Positions 52,839-62,208 are shown, counted from the first letter of the stretch. The stretch is 64,000 nt of DNA from Sphingomonas sp. (GCF_030145815.1 NZ_JAIXHL010000001.1:124001-188000); one strand, 5' to 3'. The notes: generated by a model from the letters alone, not told the origin. Made by a program: numbers and translations.

Positions 52839-53753
52839 ATGGACGCTCCAATCGGCCGCGAACGCGCGATCCGCGCGGCGCTGGCGCACCAGGCTTATGC
52901 GACGGACCGGGTGCGGCTGCGCGCGACCGACCTGCGCGGGTTCGAATGTCTGGTCGCGAGCCGACAAGGGCTGTTCGCGGCCCATCGTCACGGCGCGCAG
53001 CTGGTGGCGCATGGCTTTTTCTTCGGCCTGCACCGCCATGGCGACACGGTGTTCCTGTTCGAGGCATGCGATGTGCCCAGCACCGCGACTGCGCGCGGGC
53101 GCATCGTGGCGCTGACTTTGGTGGACGAGCATATTGTCGGTGCGCACGTCATCGCACGTGGCCTCGACAATGAATGCCATCAGCTTGCCGTCATCGATGA
53201 TCTGATCTGCCTGGTCGATACCGCCAATCAGGTGATCCGCCGCTTCGCGCTCGATGGCACGCCGTTCGATGTCCGCGCACCGCTGGCACCCGTGCGCCGT
53301 GGCGCGGGAGGAGCCGATTATCACCACATCAATTCGATCGCGCGGGTGCGCGGAGACGTGGTGCTGATGCTGCACAATGGGGCGGACGATGCGCAGCGAC
53401 CGAGCGCGCTCGCCTGGCTCGACCCCGATTGGGCCGTGCGCCGGATCGCGCCGCTGGCCGGCTATGGCTGTCATGATATTATCGAGGACGCCGCTGGGGT
53501 GCTCTGGCATTGCGGGTCGCGCGATGGCGAGTTGCTGCGCAGTGATGGTCCGCCGATCCGGGTGAGCGCGCGCATGACGCGGGGCCTTGCGCTGGGACGC
53601 GACGGGTTGATTGTCGGCACATCGGTGCTCGGGCCGCGTGCACAGCGCACCGAATTGTCCGGCAGCGTCATCTTTCTCGATCGCGAACACCGCCCCATCA
53701 GCGAAATCGCGCTGGCCGGTGCACCCACCGACATCATCGCAATCGACGGATAG
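52839..53753 (+). CDS. Beta-propeller-like protein of unknown function
   Basis: The ATG at 52839 (MDAPIGRERAIRAALAHQ) gives 304 residues; the frame extends 17 codons upstream without a good start. Repeated blade-like segments are visible: GLDNECHQLAVIDDLICLVD, YHHINSIARVRGDVVLML, GYGCHDIIEDAAGVLWHCGS and LALGRDGLIVGTSVLG. Each is spaced about 45-55 residues, like bacterial propellers of the DUF4915 kind. There is no signal peptide. It lies between the cyclase and the precursor genes, so a role in peptide maturation or binding is possible. It ends at the shared terminator with the precursor. Confidence 0.6.
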   Translation: MDAPIGRERAIRAALAHQAYATDRVRLRATDLRGFECLVASRQGLFAAHRHGAQLVAHGFFFGLHRHGDTVFLFEACDVPSTATARGRIVALTLVDEHIVGAHVIARGLDNECHQLAVIDDLICLVDTANQVIRRFALDGTPFDVRAPLAPVRRGAGGADYHHINSIARVRGDVVLMLHNGADDAQRPSALAWLDPDWAVRRIAPLAGYGCHDIIEDAAGVLWHCGSRDGELLRSDGPPIRVSARMTRGLALGRDGLIVGTSVLGPRAQRTELSGSVIFLDREHRPISEIALAGAPTDIIAIDG

Positions 53754-53755
53754 CA

Positions 53756-53801
53756 AAAAGGCCTCCGGGCAGGCGACAGATGCGCCGCCCGAAGGCCTTT
53801 T
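53756..53801. terminator. Bidirectional intrinsic terminator
   Basis: AAAAGGCCT-C-CGGGC (53756-53770) pairs with GCCCG-A-AGGCCTTTT (53787-53801): fourteen pairs with one mismatch, and an inner GGCG/CGCC extension of the loop. A-tracts and T-tracts on both sides make it work in both directions. It ends the beta-propeller gene on the plus strand and the lasso precursor on the minus strand. Confidence 0.85.
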
Positions 53802-53817
53802 GTTCAAAGTTGCGCGA

Positions 53818-53967
53818 TCAGGAAAGCGTGCAGTCGACGAAGCGGCCGCCATCAGCGCCACGGCCGGGGAAACCGGCGGTCTCGTCAATGGCAAGCGCCG
53901 AAATTTCAGGCTCAACCCAGGTCCGCAGTTCCGTGACCCGCTGTTCGATGTCGTTACGATCCGTCAT
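53818..53967 (-). CDS. Lasso-peptide precursor, 49 aa
   Basis: This short gene is on the minus strand; the ATG at 53967 follows GAGGGG by 5 nt. The leader is residues 1-31, containing LRTWVEPEISAL with W17-x-x-P20, close to the YxxP motif read by B1 proteins. T30 is the threonine expected two residues before the core. The predicted core is GFPGRGADGGRFVDCTLS (18 residues): Gly1 can bond to Asp8 to form an eight-residue ring, leaving a ten-residue tail. The last residue is serine, as in paeninodin, whose C-terminal Ser is phosphorylated by a HPr-kinase homologue; two such kinases are encoded nearby. One unpaired Cys is at core position 15. A terminator lies just downstream. Confidence 0.8.
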   Translation of the reverse strand: MTDRNDIEQRVTELRTWVEPEISALAIDETAGFPGRGADGGRFVDCTLS

Positions 53968-54058
53968 GATGTCCCCTCTTCAGATCTGAACCATCCGGAT
54001 CAGCCAAGGCCGTGTGCTCACATCCCTCGAACCATGCCCCGTAAGGCTCTGCGCCTAC

Positions 54059-54087
54059 TACCTAACCACGCTTACTATCGATGACAA
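54059..54087 (-). promoter_or_regulatory. Candidate promoter for the lasso precursor
   Basis: On the minus strand, TTGTCA (54087-54082) and TAGGTA (54064-54059) are separated by 17 nt, in the AT-rich gap between hemA and the precursor. The predicted leader RNA is about 85-90 nt. The -35 box matches five of six consensus bases; the -10 box is weaker. Confidence 0.4.
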
Positions 54088-54129
54088 GTTACCAAATAAT
54101 AGCGGATCAATACGGTACAGAAATGAACC

Positions 54130-55371
54130 TTATGCCGCGGCCCGGAGCGCAAGGCGTTCCCAGATCTCCACCAGAGCCGCAGTAAGCTCCGCCATCATCG
54201 CTTCGTCATGTGCCGGACCGGGGGTGAAGCGCAGCCGTTCGGTCCCGCGCGGAACGGTCGGATAATTGATCGGCTGAACATAGACGCCATATTCGGCGAG
54301 CAGGATGTCGCTGATCTTCTTGGCGCGGACGGGATCGCCGACCATCAGCGGCACGATGTGCGTGGTGGTGTTCATTACCGGCAGCCCGGCATCGGCGAAC
54401 ATCGACTTGAGCTTCGCTGCTGCTGCCTGCTGCCCGTCGCGCTCTTCGCTCGATTGCTTGAGGTGGCGCACCGACGCCAGCGCGCCTGCGACCAGCACCG
54501 GCGACAGCGACGTGGTGAAGATGAACCCCGGCGCATAGCTGCGGATCACGTCGATGATCGTGCGATCGGCTGCAATATAGCCGCCCATCACCCCGAACGC
54601 CTTGCCCAGCGTCCCTTCGACGATGGTCAGGCGCGACGCGGCATCGTCGCGCTCCGAAATGCCGCCGCCGCGCGCGCCATACATGCCGACGGCATGCACT
54701 TCGTCGAGATAGGTCAGCGCATTATATTTGTCGGCAAGGTCGCAGATCGCATGGATCGGGGCGACGTCGCCGTCCATCGAATAGACGCTTTCAAACGCGA
54801 TCAGCTTGGGCACCGAGGGATCGTCGGCGGCCAGCAATTCCTCGAGATGCTCAAGGTCATTGTGCCGCCACACCCGCTTCTCGCACCCGGAATTGCGAAT
54901 GCCCGCGATCATCGATGCGTGGTTGAGTTCGTCGGAATAGATGATGCAGCCGGGCAGCACCTTGGCCAGCGTCGATAGCGTCGCCTCGTTCGAGACATAG
55001 CCGCTGGTGAACAGCAGCGCCGCTTCCTTGCCGTGCAGATCGGCCAGCTCGGCCTCAAGATGGACGTGATAATGCGTGTTGCCGCCGATATTGCGCGTGC
55101 CGCCCGACCCGGCACCGACATCGTGCAGCGCCTCTTCCATCGCCGCGATCACCTTGGGATGTTGGCCCATGGCGAGGTAATCGTTCGAGCACCAGACGGT
55201 GATCGGCTTCGGCCCATTATGCCCGGCGAAGCAGCGCGCATTGGGGAACATGCCCTTGTTGCGCAAAATGTCGATGAAGACGCGATACCGGCCTTCGGCG
55301 TGGAGCCGGTCGATCGCCTGATTGAACACGCGCGAATAATCTACCGCGCGCGGAGTTGCCTCGCTGGTCAT
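54130..55371 (-). CDS. hemA: 5-Aminolevulinate synthase
   Basis: This 413-residue PLP enzyme condenses glycine and succinyl-CoA, the first step of haem synthesis by the C4 route used by alphaproteobacteria. Landmarks are [54 protein letters not shown] and the PLP lysine region [16 protein letters not shown]. The length is typical for alphaproteobacterial HemA. The start at 55371 faces the small plus-strand gene across 218 nt that should hold both promoters. Its 3' end is 162 nt before the lasso precursor on the same strand. Confidence 0.95.
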   Translation of the reverse strand: MTSEATPRAVDYSRVFNQAIDRLHAEGRYRVFIDILRNKGMFPNARCFAGHNGPKPITVWCSNDYLAMGQHPKVIAAMEEALHDVGAGSGGTRNIGGNTHYHVHLEAELADLHGKEAALLFTSGYVSNEATLSTLAKVLPGCIIYSDELNHASMIAGIRNSGCEKRVWRHNDLEHLEELLAADDPSVPKLIAFESVYSMDGDVAPIHAICDLADKYNALTYLDEVHAVGMYGARGGGISERDDAASRLTIVEGTLGKAFGVMGGYIAADRTIIDVIRSYAPGFIFTTSLSPVLVAGALASVRHLKQSSEERDGQQAAAAKLKSMFADAGLPVMNTTTHIVPLMVGDPVRAKKISDILLAEYGVYVQPINYPTVPRGTERLRFTPGPAHDEAMMAELTAALVEIWERLALRAAA

Positions 55372-55589
55372 TTTGTCCCGTTAGCGAGTTTTGGGTCGCG
55401 ACGCCACTAGGGCAAATTGCCTATGATATCGATCACGGTGATCGGACGGTCGTTGCGCCTCCGCTTGCCCCAGATCAGGACGCGCCAGGCGAAATCTGCT
55501 ATGGTGCGGGCACCGCGGATCGCGACTCCGGGCATGTCCGCGGCTGAGAGACCCTAGCGCTCCCGCTTTGAAAAATTGGGAGATTTACG

Positions 55590-55757
55590 ATGTCGCAGAG
55601 CGATCTCGACTATTTCACGCGTCGCGAACAGGCCGAGCGCGACCGCGCAGAGAAGGCCAACGACTCGGGTGCGCGCCACGCGCATCTTGCGATGGCCAAA
55701 GGCTATGCCAGGCGCGTCAAGCTGATGACCGAAACACCGGCGATCCCGCTGCGCTGA
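55590..55757 (+). CDS. Small hypothetical protein, 55 aa
   Basis: An ATG preceded by GGGAG starts a 55-residue frame with strongly coding-like third positions (MSQSDLDYFTRREQAERDRA...). The first 45 residues are charged and helical (EQAERDRAEKANDSGARHAH), and the C-terminus is hydrophobic (TPAIPLR). It is too short for common gene-finding cut-offs. It lies between hemA and murI, 15 nt before the convergent murI end. I do not recognise a characterised family. Confidence 0.7.
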   Translation: MSQSDLDYFTRREQAERDRAEKANDSGARHAHLAMAKGYARRVKLMTETPAIPLR

Positions 55758-55772
55758 TCCTGCGCCCGTGCT

Positions 55773-56564
55773 TCACAGCGTCTCGATCAGGTCGAGACCA
55801 TAGCGTGCCAGTGCCGGCACCAAGGCGGGGTTGGGCGCAGCGGTGAACACTGCGATGCCGGGCGCCGGGCGGCTCGGCCAATCCTGCCCCACCGTCAGAT
55901 GCGCAATCCGCCGCGCGATGCCCGGCCCCCCATCGACGAAGCGCACGGGGTGCGGGGCGGCGGCGGCAAGTTCCTCTGCCACCAGCGGAAAATGGGTGCA
56001 GGCGTTGACGATCACATCGATCCGGTCGCCCCCAGCCTGCCCGAGCAGCCCGTCCAGCACGGCGCGATACTGCGCCAGATCGGTTGGCGCACCGCGCAAC
56101 TTCGCCTCGGCAAGCTCGACCAGTTCGGCGCTGCCATGGCGCAGCACCGCGCAATCGGCGGCAAAGCGTGCGGTCAGATCGTCGACATAGGGCTGGCGCA
56201 CCGTAGCCTGGGTGCCGAGCACGCCGATCACCCGCGTCTGCGACACTTCGGCAGCGGGTTTGATCGCGGGTACGGTGCCGACGATCGGCACGTCGAGCGC
56301 CGCGCGGACATGGGCGAGTGCGATGGTCGATGCGGTGTTGCACGCGATCACGATCAGCCGCGGCTTGTAGCGCTCGGCCAGCCGTCCCAGCAGCGCGGGG
56401 ACGCGCGCCGCAATCTCGCTTTCGCTGCGCGTACCATAGGGGAATCCGGCGCTGTCCGCCGCATAGACCAGAGGCGCAGCGGGCAGCAGCGCGCGCGTAG
56501 GCGCCAGCACCGACAGTCCGCCCACGCCCGAATCGAAGAAGAGAAGAGGCCGGCTATCGGCCAT
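55773..56564 (-). CDS. murI: Glutamate racemase
   Basis: The ATG at 56564 ([20 protein letters not shown]) gives 263 residues; the frame extends 22 codons further without homology. The enzyme makes D-glutamate for peptidoglycan. Both catalytic cysteines are present, in [11 protein letters not shown] and in [14 protein letters not shown]. The aspartate lies in [10 protein letters not shown]. It is divergent from plsY with a 74-nt gap. The length and motifs are complete. Confidence 0.95.
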   Translation of the reverse strand: MADSRPLLFFDSGVGGLSVLAPTRALLPAAPLVYAADSAGFPYGTRSESEIAARVPALLGRLAERYKPRLIVIACNTASTIALAHVRAALDVPIVGTVPAIKPAAEVSQTRVIGVLGTQATVRQPYVDDLTARFAADCAVLRHGSAELVELAEAKLRGAPTDLAQYRAVLDGLLGQAGGDRIDVIVNACTHFPLVAEELAAAAPHPVRFVDGGPGIARRIAHLTVGQDWPSRPAPGIAVFTAAPNPALVPALARYGLDLIETL

Positions 56565-56638
56565 GGCTGAAATCCGCTGATCGAGATTGTTGCGCCCGAC
56601 TAGCGAAGACCCTAGCCTTTGTCCAAGCAAGGGGGATC

Positions 56639-57244
56639 ATGGAACCGCAACTCGCCACCATTGCGCCGGTGCTCGCCATCGCGCTTGGCTATCTGCTCGG
56701 CGCGATCCCGTTCGGAGTCATTCTGACCCGCCTCGCCGGGGCGGGTGACCTGCGCCAGATCGGATCGGGCAATATCGGCGCGACCAATGTCCTGCGCACC
56801 GGGCGCAAGGGGCTGGCGGCGGCGACGTTGCTGCTCGACCTGCTCAAGGGCGCGGCGGCGGTGTGGCTTGCGCAGGCGCTGTGGCCCGGCCTCGGCATGC
56901 TGGCGGCGGCGGGCGCGTTTATCGGCCATTGCTACCCGGTCTGGCTCAAGTTCAAGGGCGGCAAGGGCGTCGCGACGTTGATGGGGATCGTGCTCGCATT
57001 GCATTGGCCGTCTGGATTGGTCTTCGCGGTCGTATGGCTGGGCCTGCTCGCAACGCTGCGCATCTCCTCCGTCGCCGGAATGGCAGCCGCAATCAGCGCA
57101 CCGGTGAGCGCGGCAGTGATGAACCGGTTCAACCTCGTGCTATTGCTCGTCGTGCTTGCGCTGATCGTGCTGTGGAAGCATCGCGAGAATATCGAGCGGC
57201 TGATGGCGGGCACCGAGCCGCGCATCGGGCGCAAGCATGGCTGA
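56639..57244 (+). CDS. plsY: Glycerol-3-phosphate acyltransferase PlsY
   Basis: This 201-residue integral membrane protein uses acyl-phosphate to acylate glycerol-3-phosphate, the first step of phospholipid synthesis. Family motifs are [18 protein letters not shown] and [12 protein letters not shown], with about five membrane helices. GGGGGATC precedes the ATG. Its stop lies inside the start of dprA (8-nt overlap), an arrangement common in alphaproteobacteria. Confidence 0.95.
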   Translation: MEPQLATIAPVLAIALGYLLGAIPFGVILTRLAGAGDLRQIGSGNIGATNVLRTGRKGLAAATLLLDLLKGAAAVWLAQALWPGLGMLAAAGAFIGHCYPVWLKFKGGKGVATLMGIVLALHWPSGLVFAVVWLGLLATLRISSVAGMAAAISAPVSAAVMNRFNLVLLLVVLALIVLWKHRENIERLMAGTEPRIGRKHG

Positions 57245-58322
57245 GGAGGCTGCGCGCCTCGCCCGACTTCGCCTGATCCGGTCGCCGCGCATCGGCCCGG
57301 TCACCTATCGCCAGCTGATCGCGCGCTTCGGCGATGCGCAGGCGGCGCTCGATGCACTCCCGGCGCTCGCGCTGCGCGGGGGTGGCCAGGCAGCGACGCT
57401 GGCCGATCCCGCGAGCGTCCGGCGGGAACTGGCGGTGGTCGAGCGACTCGGCGCGCGGCACGTGTTTCTGGACGATCCCGATTATCCCGCGTTGCTGGCC
57501 GAGCTGGAAAATGCGCCGCCTGCCCTGATCGTGCGCGGCGACATCGGGCTGCTCGCGCGGCCTTGTGTGGCGATGGTCGGCGCGCGCAATGCGTCGGCAG
57601 CGGCGTGCCGCTTCGCGCGCCAGCTGGCGCAGGGGCTGGGGGATGCGGGAGCGACCGTCGTCTCCGGTCTCGCGCGCGGGATCGACACTGCTGCGCATCA
57701 CGGATCGCTCGCCAGTGGGACGGTCGGTGTGATCGCCAGCGGCATCGACATCACCTTCCCGCCCGAAAATGCCGAACTGCAGGAACGCGTCGCGCAGCAG
57801 GGCTTGCTGATCGCCGAACAGCCGCCGGGCGCCGAGCCGCTCGCGCGCCATTTCCCGTCGCGCAACCGCATCATCGCCGGCCTTGCCCAGGGAACGGTGG
57901 TGGTCGAAGCCGCGCCACGCTCCGGCTCCCTGATCACCGCACGCATCGCGGCAGAGGCCGGGCGCGAGGTGATGGCGGTCCCCGGCTCGCCGCTCGACCC
58001 GCGCGCGCAGGGCTGCAACCAGCTGATTCGTGAGGGTGCGACGCTGGTGCAAGGCGTGGACGATATCCTCGAAATGATCCGCCCGATCGACGCACGCGCC
58101 GTGCGCTCGCCGGTGTCGGGCTTCGGTGTCGAACCGGGGGCGGAGCCCGACGCGGCCGAGCGCAATCGGGTGGAGGGGCTGCTCGGCCCGGTGCCGGTTC
58201 CGGTCGATGAACTGATCCGCCAGTCCGCTCTCCCCGGCGCAGCGGTGCAACTGGTGCTGCTCGAACTCGAACTCGCCGGTCGGCTCGAACGCCATGCCGG
58301 CGGTCGGGTGAGCCTTCTGTGA
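57237..58322 (+). CDS. dprA: DNA-processing protein DprA
   Basis: This 361-residue protein loads RecA onto incoming single-stranded DNA during transformation. A helical N-terminal domain ([19 protein letters not shown]) is followed by the Rossmann-like core with [36 protein letters not shown] and [16 protein letters not shown]-terminal winged-helix-like segment ends the protein. It overlaps plsY upstream, and its stop overlaps the following membrane-protein start (GTGA). Confidence 0.95.
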   Translation: MAEEAARLARLRLIRSPRIGPVTYRQLIARFGDAQAALDALPALALRGGGQAATLADPASVRRELAVVERLGARHVFLDDPDYPALLAELENAPPALIVRGDIGLLARPCVAMVGARNASAAACRFARQLAQGLGDAGATVVSGLARGIDTAAHHGSLASGTVGVIASGIDITFPPENAELQERVAQQGLLIAEQPPGAEPLARHFPSRNRIIAGLAQGTVVVEAAPRSGSLITARIAAEAGREVMAVPGSPLDPRAQGCNQLIREGATLVQGVDDILEMIRPIDARAVRSPVSGFGVEPGAEPDAAERNRVEGLLGPVPVPVDELIRQSALPGAAVQLVLLELELAGRLERHAGGRVSLL

Positions 58323-59002
58323 GCATCGGCGATCCGGATCGGTTGGAGGTGTCCCAGGTCCTGCGCGAAGCCTCGGCGCTGGTCGGGGCGCATCCGCTCG
58401 CCTTCATCCTCGCGACCGCCATTTATACCGGGTTCGGTGTCTGGATCGACGATCAGGACCCATCATGGACCGCGCAGCTCACGATGCTGATCGCCCCGGT
58501 AATCCTGCAGGGGCTGCTGCAATATCTCCTGCTTCGCAACGCCTTTGGCGATGTGGCGGGCGGCTGGGCCGGTCGTGCGCTCGCCCCGGTGATCGTCGTC
58601 ACGCTCCAGCTTGGGCTGTGGACGGTGATCGGGCTGGGCTACATGCTGCTTCTGTTGCCGGGCTTGTATCTTGCGGCCCGTATGTCTGCGGCGCTCGGCA
58701 TTGCATCGGTGGAACGCGCCGGTCTGTTGGCCAGCATCGCCGGAAGCTGGCGCCGCACGCGCGCGTCGGTGTGGCCGCTGGTGATGGTCCATGCTATCCT
58801 GCTGTTCCCGGTCGTCGCGCTGTTGGTCGGGCTATTCGCTGCGGCCTTTATGGGCCAAGGCGTCGCTTATGAATCGATCGAGTTCAGGGTGATTACCAAC
58901 CTTGCATTCGGCGTCGTGACGATGGCGGGATGGGCGGTGGTCGGCGCGGTGTACCGGCTGACGATCCCGTCGCACGGGACTCATGAGGATGTGTTCGGCT
59001 GA
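58319..59002 (+). CDS. Polytopic membrane protein of unknown function
   Basis: This 227-residue protein starts with GTG overlapping the dprA stop. Six hydrophobic segments can be seen, including AFILATAIYTGFGVWI, LGLWTVIGLGYMLLLLPGLY, VMVHAILLFPVVALLVGLFA and FGVVTMAGWAVVGAVYRL. It resembles the membrane part of glycerophosphodiester-phosphodiesterase-like or DUF-type inner-membrane proteins. The operon position with plsY suggests a lipid or envelope role, but I cannot assign one. Confidence 0.75.
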   Translation: MSIGDPDRLEVSQVLREASALVGAHPLAFILATAIYTGFGVWIDDQDPSWTAQLTMLIAPVILQGLLQYLLLRNAFGDVAGGWAGRALAPVIVVTLQLGLWTVIGLGYMLLLLPGLYLAARMSAALGIASVERAGLLASIAGSWRRTRASVWPLVMVHAILLFPVVALLVGLFAAAFMGQGVAYESIEFRVITNLAFGVVTMAGWAVVGAVYRLTIPSHGTHEDVFG

Positions 59003-59011
59003 CGGTGCCGC

Positions 59012-59458
59012 TCAGCCCGCAACCATCCGCGCATTCGCCTCCCGCAGCGTGATCGTCCCGCACGACAACGCCAGCGGGTAGAGGATTTCATTCTCGATCC
59101 GCACCCGCGCCGACAGCGCGGACAGGACGCGCTTGCTCGCCTCGATGAACAGCTCGCGGTCGCTCTCGATCTCGTCGGCGGTCCATTCGTCGACATAGGC
59201 ACGCCATTCGGCGGCCAGCTGGTCGAAATCGCCCATTGCGATTTCCGCTGCCTCGCGCTGCGCCATGTCACCCCTGGCGAGCAGGTGCGGATAGACTTCG
59301 AGGTCCTCGGTCGCCAGATGCGCGACCAGATCGGTGTCCAGCGCGACGATCATCGTGCGCAGCATCGTCGGCGATTCGGTCGCGACGGCACGCAACAGGG
59401 CGTTGCTCCGCGCGCTGATCTGCGCATGCTCGTCAATCAGACGCTCGATCGAAACCAT
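59012..59458 (-). CDS. Hemerythrin HHE-domain protein
   Basis: This 148-residue four-helix-bundle protein has iron-ligand residues in the pattern IDEHAQISARS (H10), LVAHLATEDLEVYPHLL (H47, E51 and H56 region) and RIENEILYPLAL near the C-terminus. HHE proteins bind a di-iron centre and sense or store oxygen or nitric oxide, or take part in iron repair. It is divergent from topA. No regulator or partner domain is fused. Confidence 0.85.
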   Translation of the reverse strand: MVSIERLIDEHAQISARSNALLRAVATESPTMLRTMIVALDTDLVAHLATEDLEVYPHLLARGDMAQREAAEIAMGDFDQLAAEWRAYVDEWTADEIESDRELFIEASKRVLSALSARVRIENEILYPLALSCGTITLREANARMVAG

Positions 59459-59577
59459 TCCACCCTCCTTCGCCGACTCGTATAGACGATGCTGGTTAAG
59501 AGGGGGTGGCGTTCCGCTTGACGCCGGCTATTCAGCCTCCCCATCCTCGCGCACACACGTAAGGACCGCCAGATTTC

Positions 59578-62121
59578 ATGCAGCTCGTCATCGTCGAATC
59601 GCCCGCCAAGGCGAAAACCATCGAGAAATATCTGGGCAAGGACTATCGCGTCCTCGCCTCCTATGGTCACATCCGCGACCTGCCGCCCAAGGACGGATCG
59701 GTTCAGCCCGATGACGGATTTGCGATGGAGTGGGAAACCTATCCCGACAAGGCCAAGCAGCTGAAGGCGATCACCGATGAGGCCAAGAAGGCCGACCGCC
59801 TGATCCTCGCCACCGACCCTGATCGCGAGGGGGAAGCGATCAGCTGGCACGTGCAGGAAGTGCTCGCGAAGAAGAAGGCGCTGCCCAAGGAGGTCGAGCG
59901 CGTCACCTTCAACGCGATCACCAAGGCCGCGGTGACGCAGGCGATGGCCGCGCCGCGCCAGCTCGATACTGACCTGATCGACGCCTATCGCGCGCGCCGG
60001 GCGCTCGACTATCTGGTCGGCTTCACTTTGTCGCCGGTGCTGTGGCGCAAGCTGCCCGGCGCCAAATCGGCGGGCCGCGTCCAGTCGGTCGCGCTGCGCC
60101 TGATCGTTGAGCGCGAGCGCGAGATCGAGCTGTTCAAGGCTCAGGAATATTGGTCGGTCGTGGCGCATCTCGAACATGACGGCACCGCGTTCGACGCGCG
60201 GCTGGTGCGGTTCGAGGGCAAGAAGCTCGACCGGCTGTCGATCGGCACCGAGGGCGTCGCGATGCGCGCCAAGGCCGCGGTCGAGCAGGGCCGGTTCACC
60301 GTCGCGAGCGTCGAGACCAAGCCGGCGATGCGTAACCCGCCGCCGCCCTTCACCACCTCGACCCTGCAGCAGGAGGCCGCGCGCAAGCTCGGCTTTTCCG
60401 CCAGCCACACGATGCGGATCGCGCAGGCGCTCTACGAAGATGGCGCGATTACCTATATGCGGACCGACGGCGTGCAGATGGACGGCAGCGCCATCGACGC
60501 CGCGCGCAAGGCGATCCATGACCGCTATTCGGGCAGCTACGTCCCCGACAAGCCACGCCAATATCAGACCAAGGCCAAGAATGCGCAGGAAGCGCATGAG
60601 GCGATCCGACCGACCGATTTCAGCAAGGATCGCGCCGGATCGGGCGACCATGCCAAGCTCTACGAGCTGATCTGGAAGCGTGCACTGGCGAGCCAGATGG
60701 CGTCGGCGCGGATGGAGCGGACGACCGTGGAGCTGGAAGAACCGACCGGCCAGGACGCGCTGCGCGCCACCGGCCAGGTGGTGCTCTTCCCCGGCTATCT
60801 CGCGCTCTACGAAGAAGGCCGCGACGATGAGGGCGACGAGGATTCGCGCCGCCTCCCGGTGATCCGTCAGGGCGATACCCCCGCCAAGAAGGGCGTCGAC
60901 GCCGAACAGCATTTCACCCAGCCGCCGCCGCGCTTCTCCGAAGCGTCTTTGGTCAAGCGGCTCGAGGAACTCGGCATCGGCCGCCCCTCGACCTATGCCT
61001 CGATCATTCAGGTGCTCAAGGACCGCGCCTATGTGCGGGTCGAAAAGAACCGCTTCTTCGCCGAGGAAACCGGGCGGCTGCTGGTGGCGTTCCTCGAACG
61101 CTTCTTCGAAAAATACGTCAATTACGACTTCACCGCAGGGCTTGAGGAAGAGCTGGACGATGTGTCCGGCGGCCGCGCCGGGTGGCAGGCGGTGCTCGAC
61201 GCCTTCTGGCGCGATTTCCAGCCGCGCACGGCAGAAGTCATGGAGCGCAAGCCGAGCGAGGTGACCGAGGCGCTCGACCAGTTCCTCGAACCCTATCTCT
61301 TCCCCGACAAGGGTGACGGCACCGATCCGCGGCTCTGCCCGTCCTGCGGCACTGGCCGACTGGCGCTGCGGGGCGGCAAGTTCGGCGCGTTCGTTGCCTG
61401 CTCCAACTATCCCGACTGCAAATTCACCCGCCGCTTCGGCCAGCCGGGTGGTGCAGACGGCGGGGACAGCGGCCCTGAGGTGATCGGGCAGGATCCGGAG
61501 ACGGGTGAGGACATCTCGCGCCGCTCGGGCCGGTTCGGGCCGTATATCCAGCGCGGCGAGGGCAAGGAGGCGGCGCGTGCGTCGATCCCCAAGGATATTC
61601 CTGAGCTGGATCTGGACTGGGCAGTCAAGCTGCTCAACCTGCCGCGCACGATCGGCAACCATCCGGAAACGGGCAATCCGATCACGGCGTCAATTGGCCG
61701 CTATGGCCCCTATCTGGCGCATGACGGCAAATATGCGCGACTGGCTTCGACCGCAGAGGTGTTCGAGACCGGCATGAACGCTGCCGTGGTCAAGCTCGCC
61801 GAAGCGGCGGCGGGTGGCGGGCGTCCGCAGCGCGGCTCGCGTGAGCCGCTTAAGATGCTGGGCGCGCACCCGGTGTCGGGCGCGGAGATCAAGCTGATGG
61901 AGGGGCGCTACGGCGCGTATCTGACCGACGGCACAACCAATGCGACCCTGCCAAAGACGGTCGATCAGGCGGCGCTGACGCTAGACGAAGCGGTGCAGCT
62001 GATCGACGCCAAGGCCGCCGCTGGCCCAGCCAAGAAAAAGGGCGGACGCAAGGCTCCGGCGAAGAAGGCTCCGGCAAAGAAGGCCGCGCCGAAGAAGAAG
62101 GCGGCGGCGAAAAAGGAGTAA
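59578..62121 (+). CDS. topA: DNA topoisomerase I
   Basis: This 847-residue type IA topoisomerase relaxes negative supercoils. The TOPRIM domain starts QLVIVESPAKAKTIEKYLG and has LATDPDREGEAISWH. The active-site tyrosine is in AITYMRTDGVQMDG. There is one C4 zinc ribbon (CPSCGTGRLALRGG...CSNYPDC), then three short repeats GRFGPYIQRG, GRYGPYLAHDG and GRYGAYLTDGT. The tail of about 25 residues is almost entirely lysine, alanine and proline, typical of alphaproteobacterial enzymes and likely to bind DNA. A palindromic repeat follows within 5 nt of the stop. Confidence 0.95.
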   Translation: MQLVIVESPAKAKTIEKYLGKDYRVLASYGHIRDLPPKDGSVQPDDGFAMEWETYPDKAKQLKAITDEAKKADRLILATDPDREGEAISWHVQEVLAKKKALPKEVERVTFNAITKAAVTQAMAAPRQLDTDLIDAYRARRALDYLVGFTLSPVLWRKLPGAKSAGRVQSVALRLIVEREREIELFKAQEYWSVVAHLEHDGTAFDARLVRFEGKKLDRLSIGTEGVAMRAKAAVEQGRFTVASVETKPAMRNPPPPFTTSTLQQEAARKLGFSASHTMRIAQALYEDGAITYMRTDGVQMDGSAIDAARKAIHDRYSGSYVPDKPRQYQTKAKNAQEAHEAIRPTDFSKDRAGSGDHAKLYELIWKRALASQMASARMERTTVELEEPTGQDALRATGQVVLFPGYLALYEEGRDDEGDEDSRRLPVIRQGDTPAKKGVDAEQHFTQPPPRFSEASLVKRLEELGIGRPSTYASIIQVLKDRAYVRVEKNRFFAEETGRLLVAFLERFFEKYVNYDFTAGLEEELDDVSGGRAGWQAVLDAFWRDFQPRTAEVMERKPSEVTEALDQFLEPYLFPDKGDGTDPRLCPSCGTGRLALRGGKFGAFVACSNYPDCKFTRRFGQPGGADGGDSGPEVIGQDPETGEDISRRSGRFGPYIQRGEGKEAARASIPKDIPELDLDWAVKLLNLPRTIGNHPETGNPITASIGRYGPYLAHDGKYARLASTAEVFETGMNAAVVKLAEAAAGGGRPQRGSREPLKMLGAHPVSGAEIKLMEGRYGAYLTDGTTNATLPKTVDQAALTLDEAVQLIDAKAAAGPAKKKGGRKAPAKKAPAKKAAPKKKAAAKKE

Positions 62122-62125
62122 CTCT

Positions 62126-62208
62126 CGTCATCCCGGCCTTGAGCCGGGATCCCGCTGCCTGAACCCGCCTGAGAAGAAGCGGGGTCCCGGGTCAACCCCG
62201 GGATGACG
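62126..62208. repeat. Palindromic intergenic repeat after topA
   Basis: CGTCATCCCGG (62126-62136) and CCGGGATGACG (62198-62208) are perfect inverted ends of an 83-bp unit with inner short inverted repeats (CCCGGCCTTGAGCCGGG; CCCGGGTCAACCCCGGG). It resembles the short GTCATCCC...GGGATGAC elements common in alphaproteobacterial intergenic DNA. It probably also acts as the topA transcript end. Confidence 0.7.

Noticed and set aside
53818..53967. Alternative core starting at Ala31 of the lasso precursor
   Set aside because: It would move Thr out of the -2 position and make a nine-residue ring; the Gly32 start fits known rules better.
59437..61662. 741-codon minus-strand open frame opposite topA
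   Set aside because: It mirrors topA, has no domain I recognise and shows the His/Arg/Asp-rich composition of antisense frames in GC-rich genes.
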